Of a DNA stretch of 64,000 nt, positions 16,986 to 25,666 are shown in pieces (position 1 is the stretch's first letter; every line of letters begins with the position of its first letter). Source of the stretch: Paenibacillus lignilyticus (lineage in GTDB: Bacteria > Bacillota > Bacilli > Paenibacillales > Paenibacillaceae); NCBI RefSeq assembly GCF_017942085.1, contig NZ_JAGKSP010000020.1:16253-80252 (forward strand), written 5' to 3'. The notes below the pieces were generated by a model. It did no database searches and was not told the DNA's origin. It saw only the letters and a list, made by a program, of their open reading frames with translations. A program made the position numbers and the translations under genes.

Positions 16986-17750
16986 CTAAGCCTCCAGCAA
17001 TTGCACGCCATGCTCACGGCAGGCCTCAACCAGCGACTGTTCCGGCAGCCGATCGCAAATAACGCGGTGGACAGCGGACAGCGGAGCGAATGAGAACAGC
17101 TCCTTCGCCCCATATTTCGTATGGTCAACAACGACATTGACCTCAGTCGCTTGCACAATCGCCATCCGTTTGATTTCAGCCTCGTACATGTTGGAGTTGC
17201 TGAACCCATGTTTTGCCGTAATCCCTGTAGTGCCTAGGAATACGCGGTCAAACGCCATTTTCCCGATCGCCTCTACCGTTCCCGGACCTACTAATGTCGA
17301 CGTCGTCTCCAGTGCCATACCGCCCGTGACAACTGTGGTGATCCCTCGTTCCAGCAGCTCGAGCGCTATATTCAGTGCATTCGTCACAACCGTGATGTTC
17401 ATCCCCGGCTTCAAATGCCGCGCGACATAGAGCGTCGTAGTCCCCCCATCGATAAATATCGAATCGTTCTCGGTTACCAAAGCAGCTGCCGCTCGGCCGA
17501 TTCGATTCTTCTCCTCGGTCATCACGACGGACCGATCCTGCAGCGCCACATCCTTCGATGCCAATATGGCACCGCCGAACGTCCGCTTCACGTAACCTGC
17601 CAGCTCCAGCTTCTCCAGATCGCGACGAATCGTCATCTCCGTTACACCGAATGTTTCCTTAAGTCCGGCTACCTTCACCTCGCCGCTGCTCTCCAGCATC
17701 CCGAGCAGCTGCTGCTGTCTCTCATTCATACTCATCGTCATCTGGCTCAC
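16986..17750 (-). CDS. DeoR-family sugar operon regulator
   Basis: A 254-residue DeoR regulator. The N-terminal winged helix contains VTEMTIRRDLEKLELAGYVKRT and the C-terminal sugar-phosphate domain has the conserved IDGGTTT loop. DeoR proteins usually repress sugar catabolic genes and are released by a phosphorylated intermediate, which fits a kinase and aldolase in the same cluster. It lies 19 bases behind the DUF4432 gene. The start is uncertain: GTG at 17750 (used here) or ATG codons at 17741 and 17735. Confidence 0.9.
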   Translation of the reverse strand: MSQMTMSMNERQQQLLGMLESSGEVKVAGLKETFGVTEMTIRRDLEKLELAGYVKRTFGGAILASKDVALQDRSVVMTEEKNRIGRAAAALVTENDSIFIDGGTTTLYVARHLKPGMNITVVTNALNIALELLERGITTVVTGGMALETTSTLVGPGTVEAIGKMAFDRVFLGTTGITAKHGFSNSNMYEAEIKRMAIVQATEVNVVVDHTKYGAKELFSFAPLSAVHRVICDRLPEQSLVEACREHGVQLLEA

Positions 17751-17769
17751 TCGCCCTTCCGCGCTGCTC

Positions 17770-18810
17770 TTAGCTAATTGTCAATTCCAATTCATAGGCC
17801 AGTGATGCTCCAGGCTCCAGCATGACCAAGCTTCCCCGCTGCCGTTCCACCTCCATCCCTTCAACATCGCAGTTCGAAGGCTCTATGCCTAGGGCATGAA
17901 CGCCGGCACCGGGCATTTTCCACTGCACCAGCTTCGGAAGGGTATCCGTATTCCAGCTCAGTTTAACGTCTATTGGAACAGAATGCGCTGCCGCAATCGG
18001 AAACTCCGGCTGATGGATCGTTACAGATGCTTTCCCTCCTGCATGCACGGACAGTTCATGATAATACACGCGCTCCGCATATTCCGGATCAGGCGCATCC
18101 CAGCTGTTGTAGCCCTCAACCGGAACTTCAGCTTCGCGCGGCACAACCTTTCCCCTATCCGGAAAATCAATCCGCGACTGCTCCGTCAGCAGCGGATAAC
18201 CAAAATTCACATGATACAGCATCATATGCGGGCAAGCTTTAAAGCCCGCATTCTCAACGACGTCGCGGATCGTTACCCGATTCTCGCCAAGCCTGCACCT
18301 GATTTCGCGTCTCATCCGGAGATGACCGCCGAACATGGACGTTTCCTCCAGCGCACCAGCGATTCGCATTTCGTACTCGTCACCATCCCACCAGCCTTCG
18401 GCAACCACTTGCCTTGCGGGTGTATGATGAGCTCTGCCGTGCAAGCCATAAGAGCGGCCATCCACTTGACTCGGCGATCCCGCGCTAATCAAGCCGCAGG
18501 TCATCAGCAATCCACCTGATGCGGTGCGAAGCCAGCCTAATCCCTGATCATCATAATGAGAAGGATGTACGTCCCCATTCGCCGATTGCCAGGATAACGA
18601 GCCGCCTCCGTAAGATGCGGATGAGATATCCAGTCCTTTATCAGGCATCACATCAAACGATAGACCTGCTCCTGTTCGAACAGACAGCACTGATGAACCT
18701 GCTTCATTGCCTTCTGTCAGCGTCAGCCTGCGAATCCCGCCAATTTGCTCGATTCGTCCCACTCTGGCTTCTATTTCCCTGCGTGTATATTGTTGTCCGT
18801 GCAGCTGCAT
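17770..18810 (-). CDS. DUF4432 family, aldose 1-epimerase-like protein
   Basis: A 346-residue protein of the galactose mutarotase-like superfamily in its DUF4432 branch. Recognisable parts are SFDVMPDKGLDI near the N-terminus, the central LHGRAHHTPARQV with candidate catalytic His residues, and MMLYHVNFGYPLL. Members are thought to epimerise or bind free sugars. The ATG at 18810 is chosen because CAGGAG lies 11 bases upstream; the longer frame would need a TTG. As first gene of the cluster it suggests that a free aldose is the entry substrate. Confidence 0.85.
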   Translation of the reverse strand: MQLHGQQYTRREIEARVGRIEQIGGIRRLTLTEGNEAGSSVLSVRTGAGLSFDVMPDKGLDISSASYGGGSLSWQSANGDVHPSHYDDQGLGWLRTASGGLLMTCGLISAGSPSQVDGRSYGLHGRAHHTPARQVVAEGWWDGDEYEMRIAGALEETSMFGGHLRMRREIRCRLGENRVTIRDVVENAGFKACPHMMLYHVNFGYPLLTEQSRIDFPDRGKVVPREAEVPVEGYNSWDAPDPEYAERVYYHELSVHAGGKASVTIHQPEFPIAAAHSVPIDVKLSWNTDTLPKLVQWKMPGAGVHALGIEPSNCDVEGMEVERQRGSLVMLEPGASLAYELELTIS

Positions 18811-18835
18811 CTTTTCGCACACTCCTGTTCGAATC

Positions 18836-18850
18836 AAACATCATTTGTTC
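18836..18850. promoter_or_regulatory. Candidate DeoR operator before the sugar cluster
   Basis: AAACA-TCATT-TGTTC lies 26 bases upstream of the first gene of the cluster and matches the palindrome at 16890-16904 in both arms except one base, with the same 5-base centre. Confidence 0.55.
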
Positions 18851-18894
18851 CTTATTCACATATTTTACTGGTTCACTCCCGGTCTGTAAACATA

Positions 18895-18935
18895 ACAAAA
18901 AAGCGGTAAATCCCTATTAAGGATTTACCGCTTTG
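18895..18935 (-). terminator. Terminator of the cta operon
   Basis: AAGCGGTAAATCC (18901-18913) pairs with GGATTTACCGCTT (18921-18933); on the minus strand the stem is followed by TTTTGTTATG. It lies just past the stop of the DUF420 gene. Confidence 0.88.
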
Positions 18936-18946
18936 GCTCCGGCTAC

Positions 18947-19411
18947 TTAACTGCCGAACAAAACGTCAAGTACCGGTTTCGTATGACCGCCCGGATACAA
19001 TAAGTAAAGCAGCACATATACGGCGATGCCCGTAATGGCCGTACATAACCATACGACTGACGTAATGCGTCCCCATTTGCGATGCTTGGCGAACTTTTCC
19101 TTGAACGCAAGGGTAAGCGTCGTAAGACCGAACACGGCCCCAACCGTTGCAAGCACGATGTGAAAGAATAGGAAAGTCAGATAGTAGGGCTTAAGCTCAT
19201 CCGAACCGCCCCAGTCCGTATTGCCAACGAATATGGTACGCGATACATAGATGATAAAGAAGAGCAGCGCTGAGATGGCGCCCGCAATCATCACTTTCTT
19301 GTGAGACTCAAGCCTTCTCTTAATTGCCAGGTTCCAGCCGATCGCAACAAGAATCGCGCTTAGTGCGATAAAGGAAGTACTGATAGTAGGTAGTAATGTG
19401 TAAAGTGACAA
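18947..19411 (-). CDS. DUF420 membrane protein, CtaM-like oxidase assembly factor
   Basis: About 154 residues with four or five membrane segments, matching the DUF420 family (YozB of Bacillus, CtaM of Staphylococcus), whose members support assembly or maturation of haem-copper oxidases. Conserved His residues occur in ESHKKVMIAG, LFFHIVLATVG and KHRKWGR. It is the last gene of the cta operon, directly before the terminator. The start is uncertain: TTG at 19411 gives the family-like N-terminus SLYTLLPTIS; a TTG at 19441 is the longest option. Confidence 0.8.
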   Translation of the reverse strand: MSLYTLLPTISTSFIALSAILVAIGWNLAIKRRLESHKKVMIAGAISALLFFIIYVSRTIFVGNTDWGGSDELKPYYLTFLFFHIVLATVGAVFGLTTLTLAFKEKFAKHRKWGRITSVVWLCTAITGIAVYVLLYLLYPGGHTKPVLDVLFGS

Positions 19412-19450
19412 GGAGCATCCCGTCCATTCATGAAATATCAAACTTGCTAA

Positions 19451-20350
19451 CTAGCTGAGCGCGCCACTGTCCGGCAATTCGTCGTCGGAATCGGCATGCT
19501 CTTTCCTATACCAATGGAAGAACACGTAGGCCAGGATAGCGCCGTACATGACTTCCTGTACGAGCTTCATGACGATTCCGCCAAGCTGCTGATCCTCGTT
19601 TTGACCCATTAAATTGAAGAAGGTTGGACCCTTAAAGTTGGCTAGCAGTGCGCTTGGATCGCCGGATACGCAGTACCCCATCGCTTGCGCCCATACTTCC
19701 GGGTCGTTATAAGTGGCATACATCGTATGGCTGGCGAAAATAATAAGAGCGCACGCAGGTGTAAGCAGCATGCCGCTTGCGAAGATGTACGCCATCTTCC
19801 GTACATCCGTTAGTCGGTTCCACTCCGGTACCGGACATGTAATTTGCCACCACATCATAAACGAAGTAACAAGTAATACCAAGTAATAGATTCGGTGGAT
19901 CGTAAAATGCGTCATCACGTAATCATGTACAACCGGAACGTGATAGACGGAGAACAACATATTAAACAAAACCAGCGTAAAGATCGGATTCATCAGCGAT
20001 CGATACTTCGACCAGAACGGTCTTGCGAATACATAACGCCATATATATCCTGGAATGCCGAGCAGCAGTAGCGGCGGAGCAATTAAATACGATAGTGACA
20101 TATTCACCATATGGAACGTGAACATGAGATGTCCGAGCAAATTAAGCGGCCCGCCTTGTGCCAAATAATACAGCACCATACCGGTCACGAACCATGTTTT
20201 CTGCATTCCCCTGACACGAGGTTCATTGGGCGCATGTTTTTCCTTCCAAGGTCCAGCCAAGTAGAAATAGAGAATAACCAATGCTGTCATAAAGAAGAAA
20301 AACCACGGGCTCCATAACTCTTCAAAGCTGAAAAATTGCAATCCGAGCAT
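19451..20350 (-). CDS. ctaG: Cytochrome c oxidase assembly factor CtaG
   Basis: A 299-residue protein with seven or so membrane segments, of the CtaG/YtkA-neighbour caa3 family (not the Cox11-type CtaG). Conserved His-containing stretches such as HMVNMSLSYLIAPP and MTHFTIHRIYY are visible. It is needed for active caa3 oxidase, probably in copper delivery. The ATG at 20350 follows AAAGGGG by 7 bases; an upstream in-frame codon would start inside that site. A hairpin (20390-20420) separates it from ctaF and may reduce its expression. Confidence 0.9.
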   Translation of the reverse strand: MLGLQFFSFEELWSPWFFFFMTALVILYFYLAGPWKEKHAPNEPRVRGMQKTWFVTGMVLYYLAQGGPLNLLGHLMFTFHMVNMSLSYLIAPPLLLLGIPGYIWRYVFARPFWSKYRSLMNPIFTLVLFNMLFSVYHVPVVHDYVMTHFTIHRIYYLVLLVTSFMMWWQITCPVPEWNRLTDVRKMAYIFASGMLLTPACALIIFASHTMYATYNDPEVWAQAMGYCVSGDPSALLANFKGPTFFNLMGQNEDQQLGGIVMKLVQEVMYGAILAYVFFHWYRKEHADSDDELPDSGALS

Positions 20351-20389
20351 GATGGTACCCCTTTCCATTCCAACCTACATTTACAACAA

Positions 20390-20420
20390 AAGAGGGGGCC
20401 AACTAGGACCTCCCTCTCTT
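20390..20420 (-). terminator. Internal hairpin between ctaF and ctaG
   Basis: An imperfect stem AGAGGGGGCC / GGACCTCCCTCT followed on the minus strand by CTTTTGTTGT. Placed inside the operon, it looks like a leaky terminator that lowers ctaG and ctaM expression relative to the structural subunits. Confidence 0.6.
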
Positions 20421-20435
20421 CAATTTAGAACCGTA

Positions 20436-20750
20436 TTACCACCAAGCCCAATATTCGGCCATGATGACAATCGTGAATACGACGAACACACCCATTAGAA
20501 TACCGACGATCGGGAAAATATGACCGCGGTCTTTCATATGCATCCAGAAGCCCATTTGGATGAAAACTTGCACTAACGCCATCATAACAAGGCTGATGTA
20601 GATAAACGAAGTGTTAATCTCGCCTGCAGCTACCATTGCGAATGCAATGACAGTCAGCAGAATCGAGAAGATAAAAGCAATGATATGCTTCTTAGGACCT
20701 TCATGTTTATGGTGTTTCTTCTCTTCGGCAGCAGAATGTTGACCAGCCAT
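20436..20750 (-). CDS. ctaF: Cytochrome c oxidase subunit 4, CtaF
   Basis: A 104-residue protein with a His/Lys-rich cytoplasmic N-terminus (EEKKHHKHEGPKKH) and three membrane segments, the prokaryotic subunit IV layout of caa3 oxidases. It stabilises the oxidase complex. The start lies 3 bases past the ctaE stop with AAGGTGG upstream. Confidence 0.93.
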   Translation of the reverse strand: MAGQHSAAEEKKHHKHEGPKKHIIAFIFSILLTVIAFAMVAAGEINTSFIYISLVMMALVQVFIQMGFWMHMKDRGHIFPIVGILMGVFVVFTIVIMAEYWAWW

Positions 20751-20753
20751 TCG

Positions 20754-21374
20754 TTAGCCCACCTTTCCCATCAAGTACACGACGGTGAAGATGAATACCC
20801 ACACAACGTCGATAAAGTGCCAGTACATGCCGGCAACATATATCTTAGGAGCAGTTACGACATTTAGACCTTTTTTGAAGATCTGCGCGATCAGAATCGA
20901 AATCCAGAGAACCCCGAACAATACGTGAGCACCGTGGAAGCCGACAAGCGTATAGAACGATGTACTGAATGCGCTGGTTGAGAACTTATGTCCTTCGTGA
21001 ACGTAATGCGTGAACTCATAAATCTCCAGGCCCAAGAAAGCAAGACCGAAGAGAACGGTGATAATCAGCCAGTTAATCATCGACTTTACTTTGTTCGTGT
21101 GCATCGATTGAATCGCGAACACGCTAGTCAAGGAGGAAGTTAACAAGATGAACGTTGCGATTGCAACGGTTTTGAGATCGAACAACTCCATCGGAGTTGG
21201 GTTGCCGTCGCCGACTTGGTGGCGGAGTGCCAGGTACGCCGAGAACAGCGTACCGAACAATACCGTTTCACCGCCTAGGAACAGCCAGAAACCAAGAACT
21301 TTATTACGTCCCTCGAGGGTTGCTTTTTCCGGCTCATGAGGGAGTTGGCCGTCTACGTGTGTATGTCCGCTCAT
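20754..21374 (-). CDS. ctaE: Cytochrome c oxidase subunit III, CtaE
   Basis: A 206-residue protein with five membrane segments and the subunit III motifs VGFHGAHVLFG and YWHFIDVVWVFIF. It belongs to the core of the aa3/caa3 terminal oxidase in the cytoplasmic membrane. Its start overlaps the ctaD stop by 4 bases, indicating coupled translation. Confidence 0.95.
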   Translation of the reverse strand: MSGHTHVDGQLPHEPEKATLEGRNKVLGFWLFLGGETVLFGTLFSAYLALRHQVGDGNPTPMELFDLKTVAIATFILLTSSLTSVFAIQSMHTNKVKSMINWLIITVLFGLAFLGLEIYEFTHYVHEGHKFSTSAFSTSFYTLVGFHGAHVLFGVLWISILIAQIFKKGLNVVTAPKIYVAGMYWHFIDVVWVFIFTVVYLMGKVG

Positions 21375-23263
21375 GCTTTAACCCCCTTATTCCCTTGAAT
21401 CTCATCCACTTCGATATGGAAGCCATGATCGTCATACACCGAACGCAAGAACATGCATGCAAGTGTAATCAGCATTCCGAATATAGCGATAATGTGATGA
21501 TTTAGAATATACGCCCAAGCGCCTGTACCGTAGTCGCCTTTCGCGTACATGAATCCAAGACCAGCGATGAACAAGCCGATTGACATAAAGAACGGAAGAA
21601 TGGATGGTGAAGGCATGTGAATCGGACCAAGCGGCTCTGCCGGTACCATTTCTGTTTTGCCTTCCATTTTTTCTTTCCAATAAGCATCGTATCCGCGAAC
21701 GAGCGGAGTTTGTGCAAAGTTGAATTCCGGTGCCGGAGAAGGAATCGTCCACTCCAGTGTACGGCCGTCTTCCCACGGGTCATTGCTTGCATTACGCGGT
21801 TTCATTGAAGTAATAACAATGTTAAGCAGGAAGATGATCGTACCGACACCCATTAGCATAGCGCCGATTGTACTGATCAAATTCAGGTTGTTGAAGCCGA
21901 GGCCGTCTAGGTAAGTCCATACACGACGCGGCATACCCATCAAACCAAGGAAATGCTGTACGAAGAATGTAAGGTGGAAGCCGATAAAGAATGTCCAGAA
22001 CATGATTTTACCGAGTGTCTCGTTAAGCATGCGACCGAACATCTTAGGCCACCAGTAGTACAGACCTGCGAACAGACCCATGATCAAACCACCGACGATT
22101 ACGTAGTGGAAATGGGCAACTACGAAGTATGAATCGTGATATTGGAAGTCAGCCGGTGCTGCTGCAAGCATAACGCCTGTTACGCCACCCATTACGAATG
22201 TCGGAACGAAGCCTACCGCGAACAGATTTGCCGTTGTGAAACGGATCGAACCGCCCCACATCGTGAATAGCCAGTTGAAGATTTTGATACCTGTCGGAAC
22301 CGCGATCAACATGGTTGCAATGGAGAACAACGCGTTCGCTACCGGGCCAAGACCCGTTGTGAACATGTGATGCGCCCAAACCATGAAGCCCAAGAAACCG
22401 ATCAAGACCGTTGCAAATACCATGGAGCTGTAACCGAACAACCGTTTACGCGAGAATACGCTGATGACTTCGGAGATAACCCCGAAAGCAGGCAGGATCA
22501 AGATGTAAACCTCAGGATGTCCGAAAATCCAGAAGATATGCTCCCATAGGACTGCATTACCGCCGTTAGTCGGTTCGAAGAAGTTACCGCTGAATACACG
22601 GTCAAACATCATCGCTACCAAACCAACTGTCAGTGCAGGGAAAGCGAACAAGATAAGCGCCGAAGTAATGAACGCAGACCATGTAAACATTGGCATACGC
22701 ATGAAGCTCATTCCCGGTGCACGCATGTTAATAATTGTTGCCAAGAAGTTAATACCGCCAACCAACGTTCCGATACCGGCGATTTGAAGACCGATAACAT
22801 AATAATCGAGACCGTGCGTAGTACTATAAGTCGATGTCGAAAGTGGTGCGTATGCTGTCCACCCTGCATCCGGCGCGCCGCCGGCAAACCAGCTGACGTT
22901 TAGCAGAACGCCACCTGCAAAGAATGTCCAGAAACCAATTGCGTTAACGAATGGGAACGCAACGTCCCGTGCTCCGATTTGCAATGGTACGATCGCATTC
23001 ATTAAGGCGAATATGATCGGCATCGCCGCAAGGAAGATCATTGTTGTACCGTGCATCGTCAGCAATTCGTTGAACGTATGCGCCGCTACGAAATCATTTA
23101 ACGGCTTCCATAGCTGAATCCGAATCAGGAGTGCTTCCAATCCGCCAACCAGGAAGAAGAATCCGCCCGATATCAGATACAGAATGCCGATTTTTTTATG
23201 GTCAACGGTCGTCAGCCAATCCATCAGGCCACTATACCGTTTAACCGCATGTCCGTGAGCCAA
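21371..23263 (-). CDS. ctaD: Cytochrome c oxidase subunit I, CtaD
   Basis: A 630-residue catalytic subunit of caa3 oxidase. Seen are HGTTMIF (low-spin haem ligand region), WFFGHPEVY-like IFGHPEVYILILP (CuB His with cross-linked Tyr), AHHMFTTG (CuB His pair) and HFHYVIVGG (haem a3 and a ligands). It reduces oxygen to water and pumps protons. A TTG start at 23263 is chosen because AGGAGG lies 8 bases before it; the ATG at 23281 would overlap that site, and the resulting N-terminus AHGHAVKRYSG fits the family length. Confidence 0.95.
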   Translation of the reverse strand: MAHGHAVKRYSGLMDWLTTVDHKKIGILYLISGGFFFLVGGLEALLIRIQLWKPLNDFVAAHTFNELLTMHGTTMIFLAAMPIIFALMNAIVPLQIGARDVAFPFVNAIGFWTFFAGGVLLNVSWFAGGAPDAGWTAYAPLSTSTYSTTHGLDYYVIGLQIAGIGTLVGGINFLATIINMRAPGMSFMRMPMFTWSAFITSALILFAFPALTVGLVAMMFDRVFSGNFFEPTNGGNAVLWEHIFWIFGHPEVYILILPAFGVISEVISVFSRKRLFGYSSMVFATVLIGFLGFMVWAHHMFTTGLGPVANALFSIATMLIAVPTGIKIFNWLFTMWGGSIRFTTANLFAVGFVPTFVMGGVTGVMLAAAPADFQYHDSYFVVAHFHYVIVGGLIMGLFAGLYYWWPKMFGRMLNETLGKIMFWTFFIGFHLTFFVQHFLGLMGMPRRVWTYLDGLGFNNLNLISTIGAMLMGVGTIIFLLNIVITSMKPRNASNDPWEDGRTLEWTIPSPAPEFNFAQTPLVRGYDAYWKEKMEGKTEMVPAEPLGPIHMPSPSILPFFMSIGLFIAGLGFMYAKGDYGTGAWAYILNHHIIAIFGMLITLACMFLRSVYDDHGFHIEVDEIQGNKGVKA

Positions 23264-23292
23264 AGTAGGTACCTCCTTCATTCCGTAAGTAA

Positions 23293-24336
23293 TTAATATT
23301 CTAGCTTCAAGCCTGCCAGGTATTTCGAGATGGCATCGACTTGCTCTTTGGTGAGATCAACCTTAGGCATCAATGTGCCTGGTTTTACTTCTTGTGGATT
23401 AGTCAGCCATCTCTTCAGGTTCTCTTCAACCGTACCTTCGTTCGCGTATTGCGCTTGGTCCGTGTTAACCAGAATACCCGCTACCGATTGACGGCTTCCG
23501 ATGCCTGTCAGGTTCGGATAGATTTGACCGCCGTTACCACCAATAGCGTGGCAAGACAAGCATTGTTTATTGAGCAGTTCCGCAATTTCCTGATTCTCAG
23601 GAAGCGCAACCGGATTCTTCATAGCCGCTACCCAGCGTTCAAATGAAGCGCGGTCTACAACCTTCACTTTGAAATCCATCAAGGAGTGAGAAGGTCCGCA
23701 GAGCTCGGCACATTTACCTAGGTAAACACCTGTCTTCGGTGCTTTAAAGTACATGATGTTCACGTTGCCGCCCGGATTGGTATCTGTTTTACCAGCTAGC
23801 GATGGAATCCAGAAGGAGTGAAGCACGTCCGCTGTTTTCGCTTCGATCGAGATAACCGCATCGTTTGGAATGAGCAGCTCTTGTGCAGTCTTCACACCAA
23901 GGTTCGGATATTCGAACTCCCACCAATATTGGTGAGCTGTAACTTTAACTTGAATTGCAGCAGGATCCTTCGTGTAGTCCTTTGCAAGTCCGAATACGGA
24001 CTTAACCGTTGGAACACCGAGGATGATCAGCAGGATAATCGGAATGACTGTCCAAATAATCTCCAGCTTGTGGTTCCCTTCCACTTGTACAGGGATCGTT
24101 TTGTCGCCTGGACGGCGGCGATAGCGAATAATTACATAAACTGCAATAGCGAAAACGACTAGAACGACCCCGATCATGATCCAGATCGTTAATTTCATTA
24201 GTCCGTACTGTTCTTCGGCAACCGGCCCTTGCGGTCTAAGCGTCGACAAGTCAGCTCGTCCGCAAGCTGACAGCAGCAACACCATTCCGGCAAGAAGCGG
24301 CATTAGCCGTTTTAGAACGTGCCACCGATTCATCAT
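23293..24336 (-). CDS. ctaC: Cytochrome c oxidase subunit II with fused cytochrome c, CtaC
   Basis: A 347-residue lipoprotein: lipobox LLSAC with Cys25, two membrane segments (about 48-70 and 93-109), an extracytoplasmic cupredoxin domain with CuA ligands His173, Cys209, Glu211, Cys213, His217 and Met220, and a C-terminal cytochrome c domain with CLSCH (Cys259, Cys262, His263). The fusion defines the caa3 type. It accepts electrons from cytochrome c or the bc complex. It is the first gene of the operon, behind a near-consensus promoter, and starts at ATG 24336 with GGGG 7 bases upstream. Confidence 0.95.
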   Translation of the reverse strand: MMNRWHVLKRLMPLLAGMVLLLSACGRADLSTLRPQGPVAEEQYGLMKLTIWIMIGVVLVVFAIAVYVIIRYRRRPGDKTIPVQVEGNHKLEIIWTVIPIILLIILGVPTVKSVFGLAKDYTKDPAAIQVKVTAHQYWWEFEYPNLGVKTAQELLIPNDAVISIEAKTADVLHSFWIPSLAGKTDTNPGGNVNIMYFKAPKTGVYLGKCAELCGPSHSLMDFKVKVVDRASFERWVAAMKNPVALPENQEIAELLNKQCLSCHAIGGNGGQIYPNLTGIGSRQSVAGILVNTDQAQYANEGTVEENLKRWLTNPQEVKPGTLMPKVDLTKEQVDAISKYLAGLKLEY

Positions 24337-24449
24337 CAATCAACCCCACTTTTTACGTTTTCGCAGCTGCCGTAGATGGCGCAAAAAGCGGCTGTGCTGC
24401 GTGAAATCCTAGATGTTTAGACAACTTCTGCAATCTAATCACTTTATTA

Positions 24450-24478
24450 AATATAAAGTTGAAGGTGCTATTTGTCAA
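24450..24478 (-). promoter_or_regulatory. Sigma-A promoter of the cta operon
   Basis: Minus strand: TTGACA (24473-24478), 17-base spacer, TATATT (24450-24455), about 115 bases before the ctaC start. The rest of the 350-base gap between ctaC and the spore lipoprotein gene shows no clear gene or hairpin. Confidence 0.75.
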
Positions 24479-24686
24479 TGTTCCCAGGCGTGTTCACAAA
24501 TTGTTCTCATACCAGTAAAATCGCCGATTTTTAGCGTTTTGACGCTTGCCATTTTACCGTTTCGAACCACCATGTCTATCCTACATTGTGTGCAAAAACC
24601 ATGGTTCTTTATGTATCGAAATAGCATGCATATTTGTTTCCCGCTAGCCCATCCTAAAGCTAGGTTAATGAAAGGAGCTACCCTTA

Positions 24687-25427
24687 ATGAAAAAGCGAGC
24701 AGCTTATCGTTTATTTCTCATTTTGATTGCAGCCAGTGCAATGGTAACCGTCATGGCCTTAAGCGGCTGTAACTATGAGCGCCACGTCCAGAACAGTACG
24801 TTCGACTACGGCTCCAAGAAGAAGGGCGATCCGAAGATGCTCGGCAGCCGCATGTACGGCACGATGAGCGGATTGCCGGGACAGCACGACAATGACTGGT
24901 TTGAATACAGCTCCCTCATTTCGAATGATGTATCCAATATTAACGGTGTTGCCGGTGCGATCGTCATGCTTACCGATAAGAATGCCTATGTAGCGATCAC
25001 AACAGACTGGACTGCAACAGGTACACGCAAAACGGGCGGTCCCAAAGAGCAAAATAACGGCGGTACAACGGAAGGCGTCTATAATGTAGACAACGGCAGC
25101 CCCTATTGGAACAACCAACGGGTCGCAACGCCTTATAACTCTGCTCTCACCATCAATGACCATAATGAAATCTCCAGCGAATTGAAGCAGACGATTGCCA
25201 TTCATGTCCGCAAGCTGGCACCGGCTGTACAGGAAGTTCATATCTCGGCGAACAAAGAGTTCAACAATCATATGGTGCAATATGCGCAGGAAGCTTGGGC
25301 AGGACATTCCCTTACGCCATGGCTCTCTTCATTTAATAAGCTGGTCAAGCATCAATTCGTAGGCGGGGACGAAGTTCCGCCACCGATCGAAAGCCAGCTC
25401 AGGGCTCGCGCTCACATGAACCACTAA
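24687..25427 (+). CDS. YhcN/YlaJ-family sporulation lipoprotein
   Basis: A 246-residue predicted lipoprotein: basic N-terminus, hydrophobic signal segment, lipobox MALSGC, then a secreted domain. The late segment IAIHVRKLAPAVQEVHISAN and the earlier NINGVAGAIVMLTDKNAYVAI match the YhcN/YlaJ family, whose members are found in the spore coat/cortex zone and help germination or outgrowth. It has a GAAAGGAG ribosome site at 24670-24677, about 9 bases before ATG, and its own terminator, so it is monocistronic. Confidence 0.85.
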   Translation: MKKRAAYRLFLILIAASAMVTVMALSGCNYERHVQNSTFDYGSKKKGDPKMLGSRMYGTMSGLPGQHDNDWFEYSSLISNDVSNINGVAGAIVMLTDKNAYVAITTDWTATGTRKTGGPKEQNNGGTTEGVYNVDNGSPYWNNQRVATPYNSALTINDHNEISSELKQTIAIHVRKLAPAVQEVHISANKEFNNHMVQYAQEAWAGHSLTPWLSSFNKLVKHQFVGGDEVPPPIESQLRARAHMNH

Positions 25428-25453
25428 TATAGATCGAAGGAATACGGATAGCC

Positions 25454-25482
25454 GGACTGAAGCGCGGCACGCGTTTCAGTCC
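25454..25482 (+). terminator. Terminator of the spore lipoprotein gene
   Basis: GGACTGAAGCGCG (25454-25466) pairs with CGCGTTTCAGTCC (25470-25482, one G-T pair), followed by TCTTTTGC. Confidence 0.85.
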
Positions 25483-25583
25483 TCTTTTGCGAGTTGAAAA
25501 TTAAATTAATATAATGAAGGGAAAAATTCGCGACTGTATTTATCGGCTTATATAAGTGTGCTCAAATCACGGATGCGGCAGTC

Positions 25584-25612
25584 TTGACAAACAGCCGGGA
25601 ATCTATTATCTT
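25584..25612 (+). promoter_or_regulatory. Sigma-A promoter of the marR gene
   Basis: TTGACA (25584-25589), 17-base spacer, TATCTT (25607-25612). An AT-rich block of three ATTAAG repeats (about 25616-25637) follows immediately and is likely the autoregulatory operator. Confidence 0.7.
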
Positions 25613-25615
25613 TAA

Positions 25616-25637
25616 ATTAAGATATTAAGTATTAAGA
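25616..25637. promoter_or_regulatory. Triplicated ATTAAG motif, candidate MarR operator
   Basis: Three ATTAAG units occur in a row between the promoter and the marR start. The same hexamer elements, arranged as the palindrome CTTAATGTTAAG (26144-26155) plus a further CTTAATATT, occur before the doxX gene, suggesting that one regulator binds both sites. Confidence 0.5.
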
Positions 25638-25666
25638 CAAAAACTTCGGCATTCGAGGTGATAATG

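Noticed and set aside
13019..18810. Sulfoquinovose (sulfo-EMP) pathway as the identity of the sugar cluster
   Set aside because: Isomerase, PfkB kinase and DhnA-type aldolase fit in outline, but there is no sulfoquinovosidase, sulfolactaldehyde enzyme or sulfonate exporter gene, so the claim is not supported.
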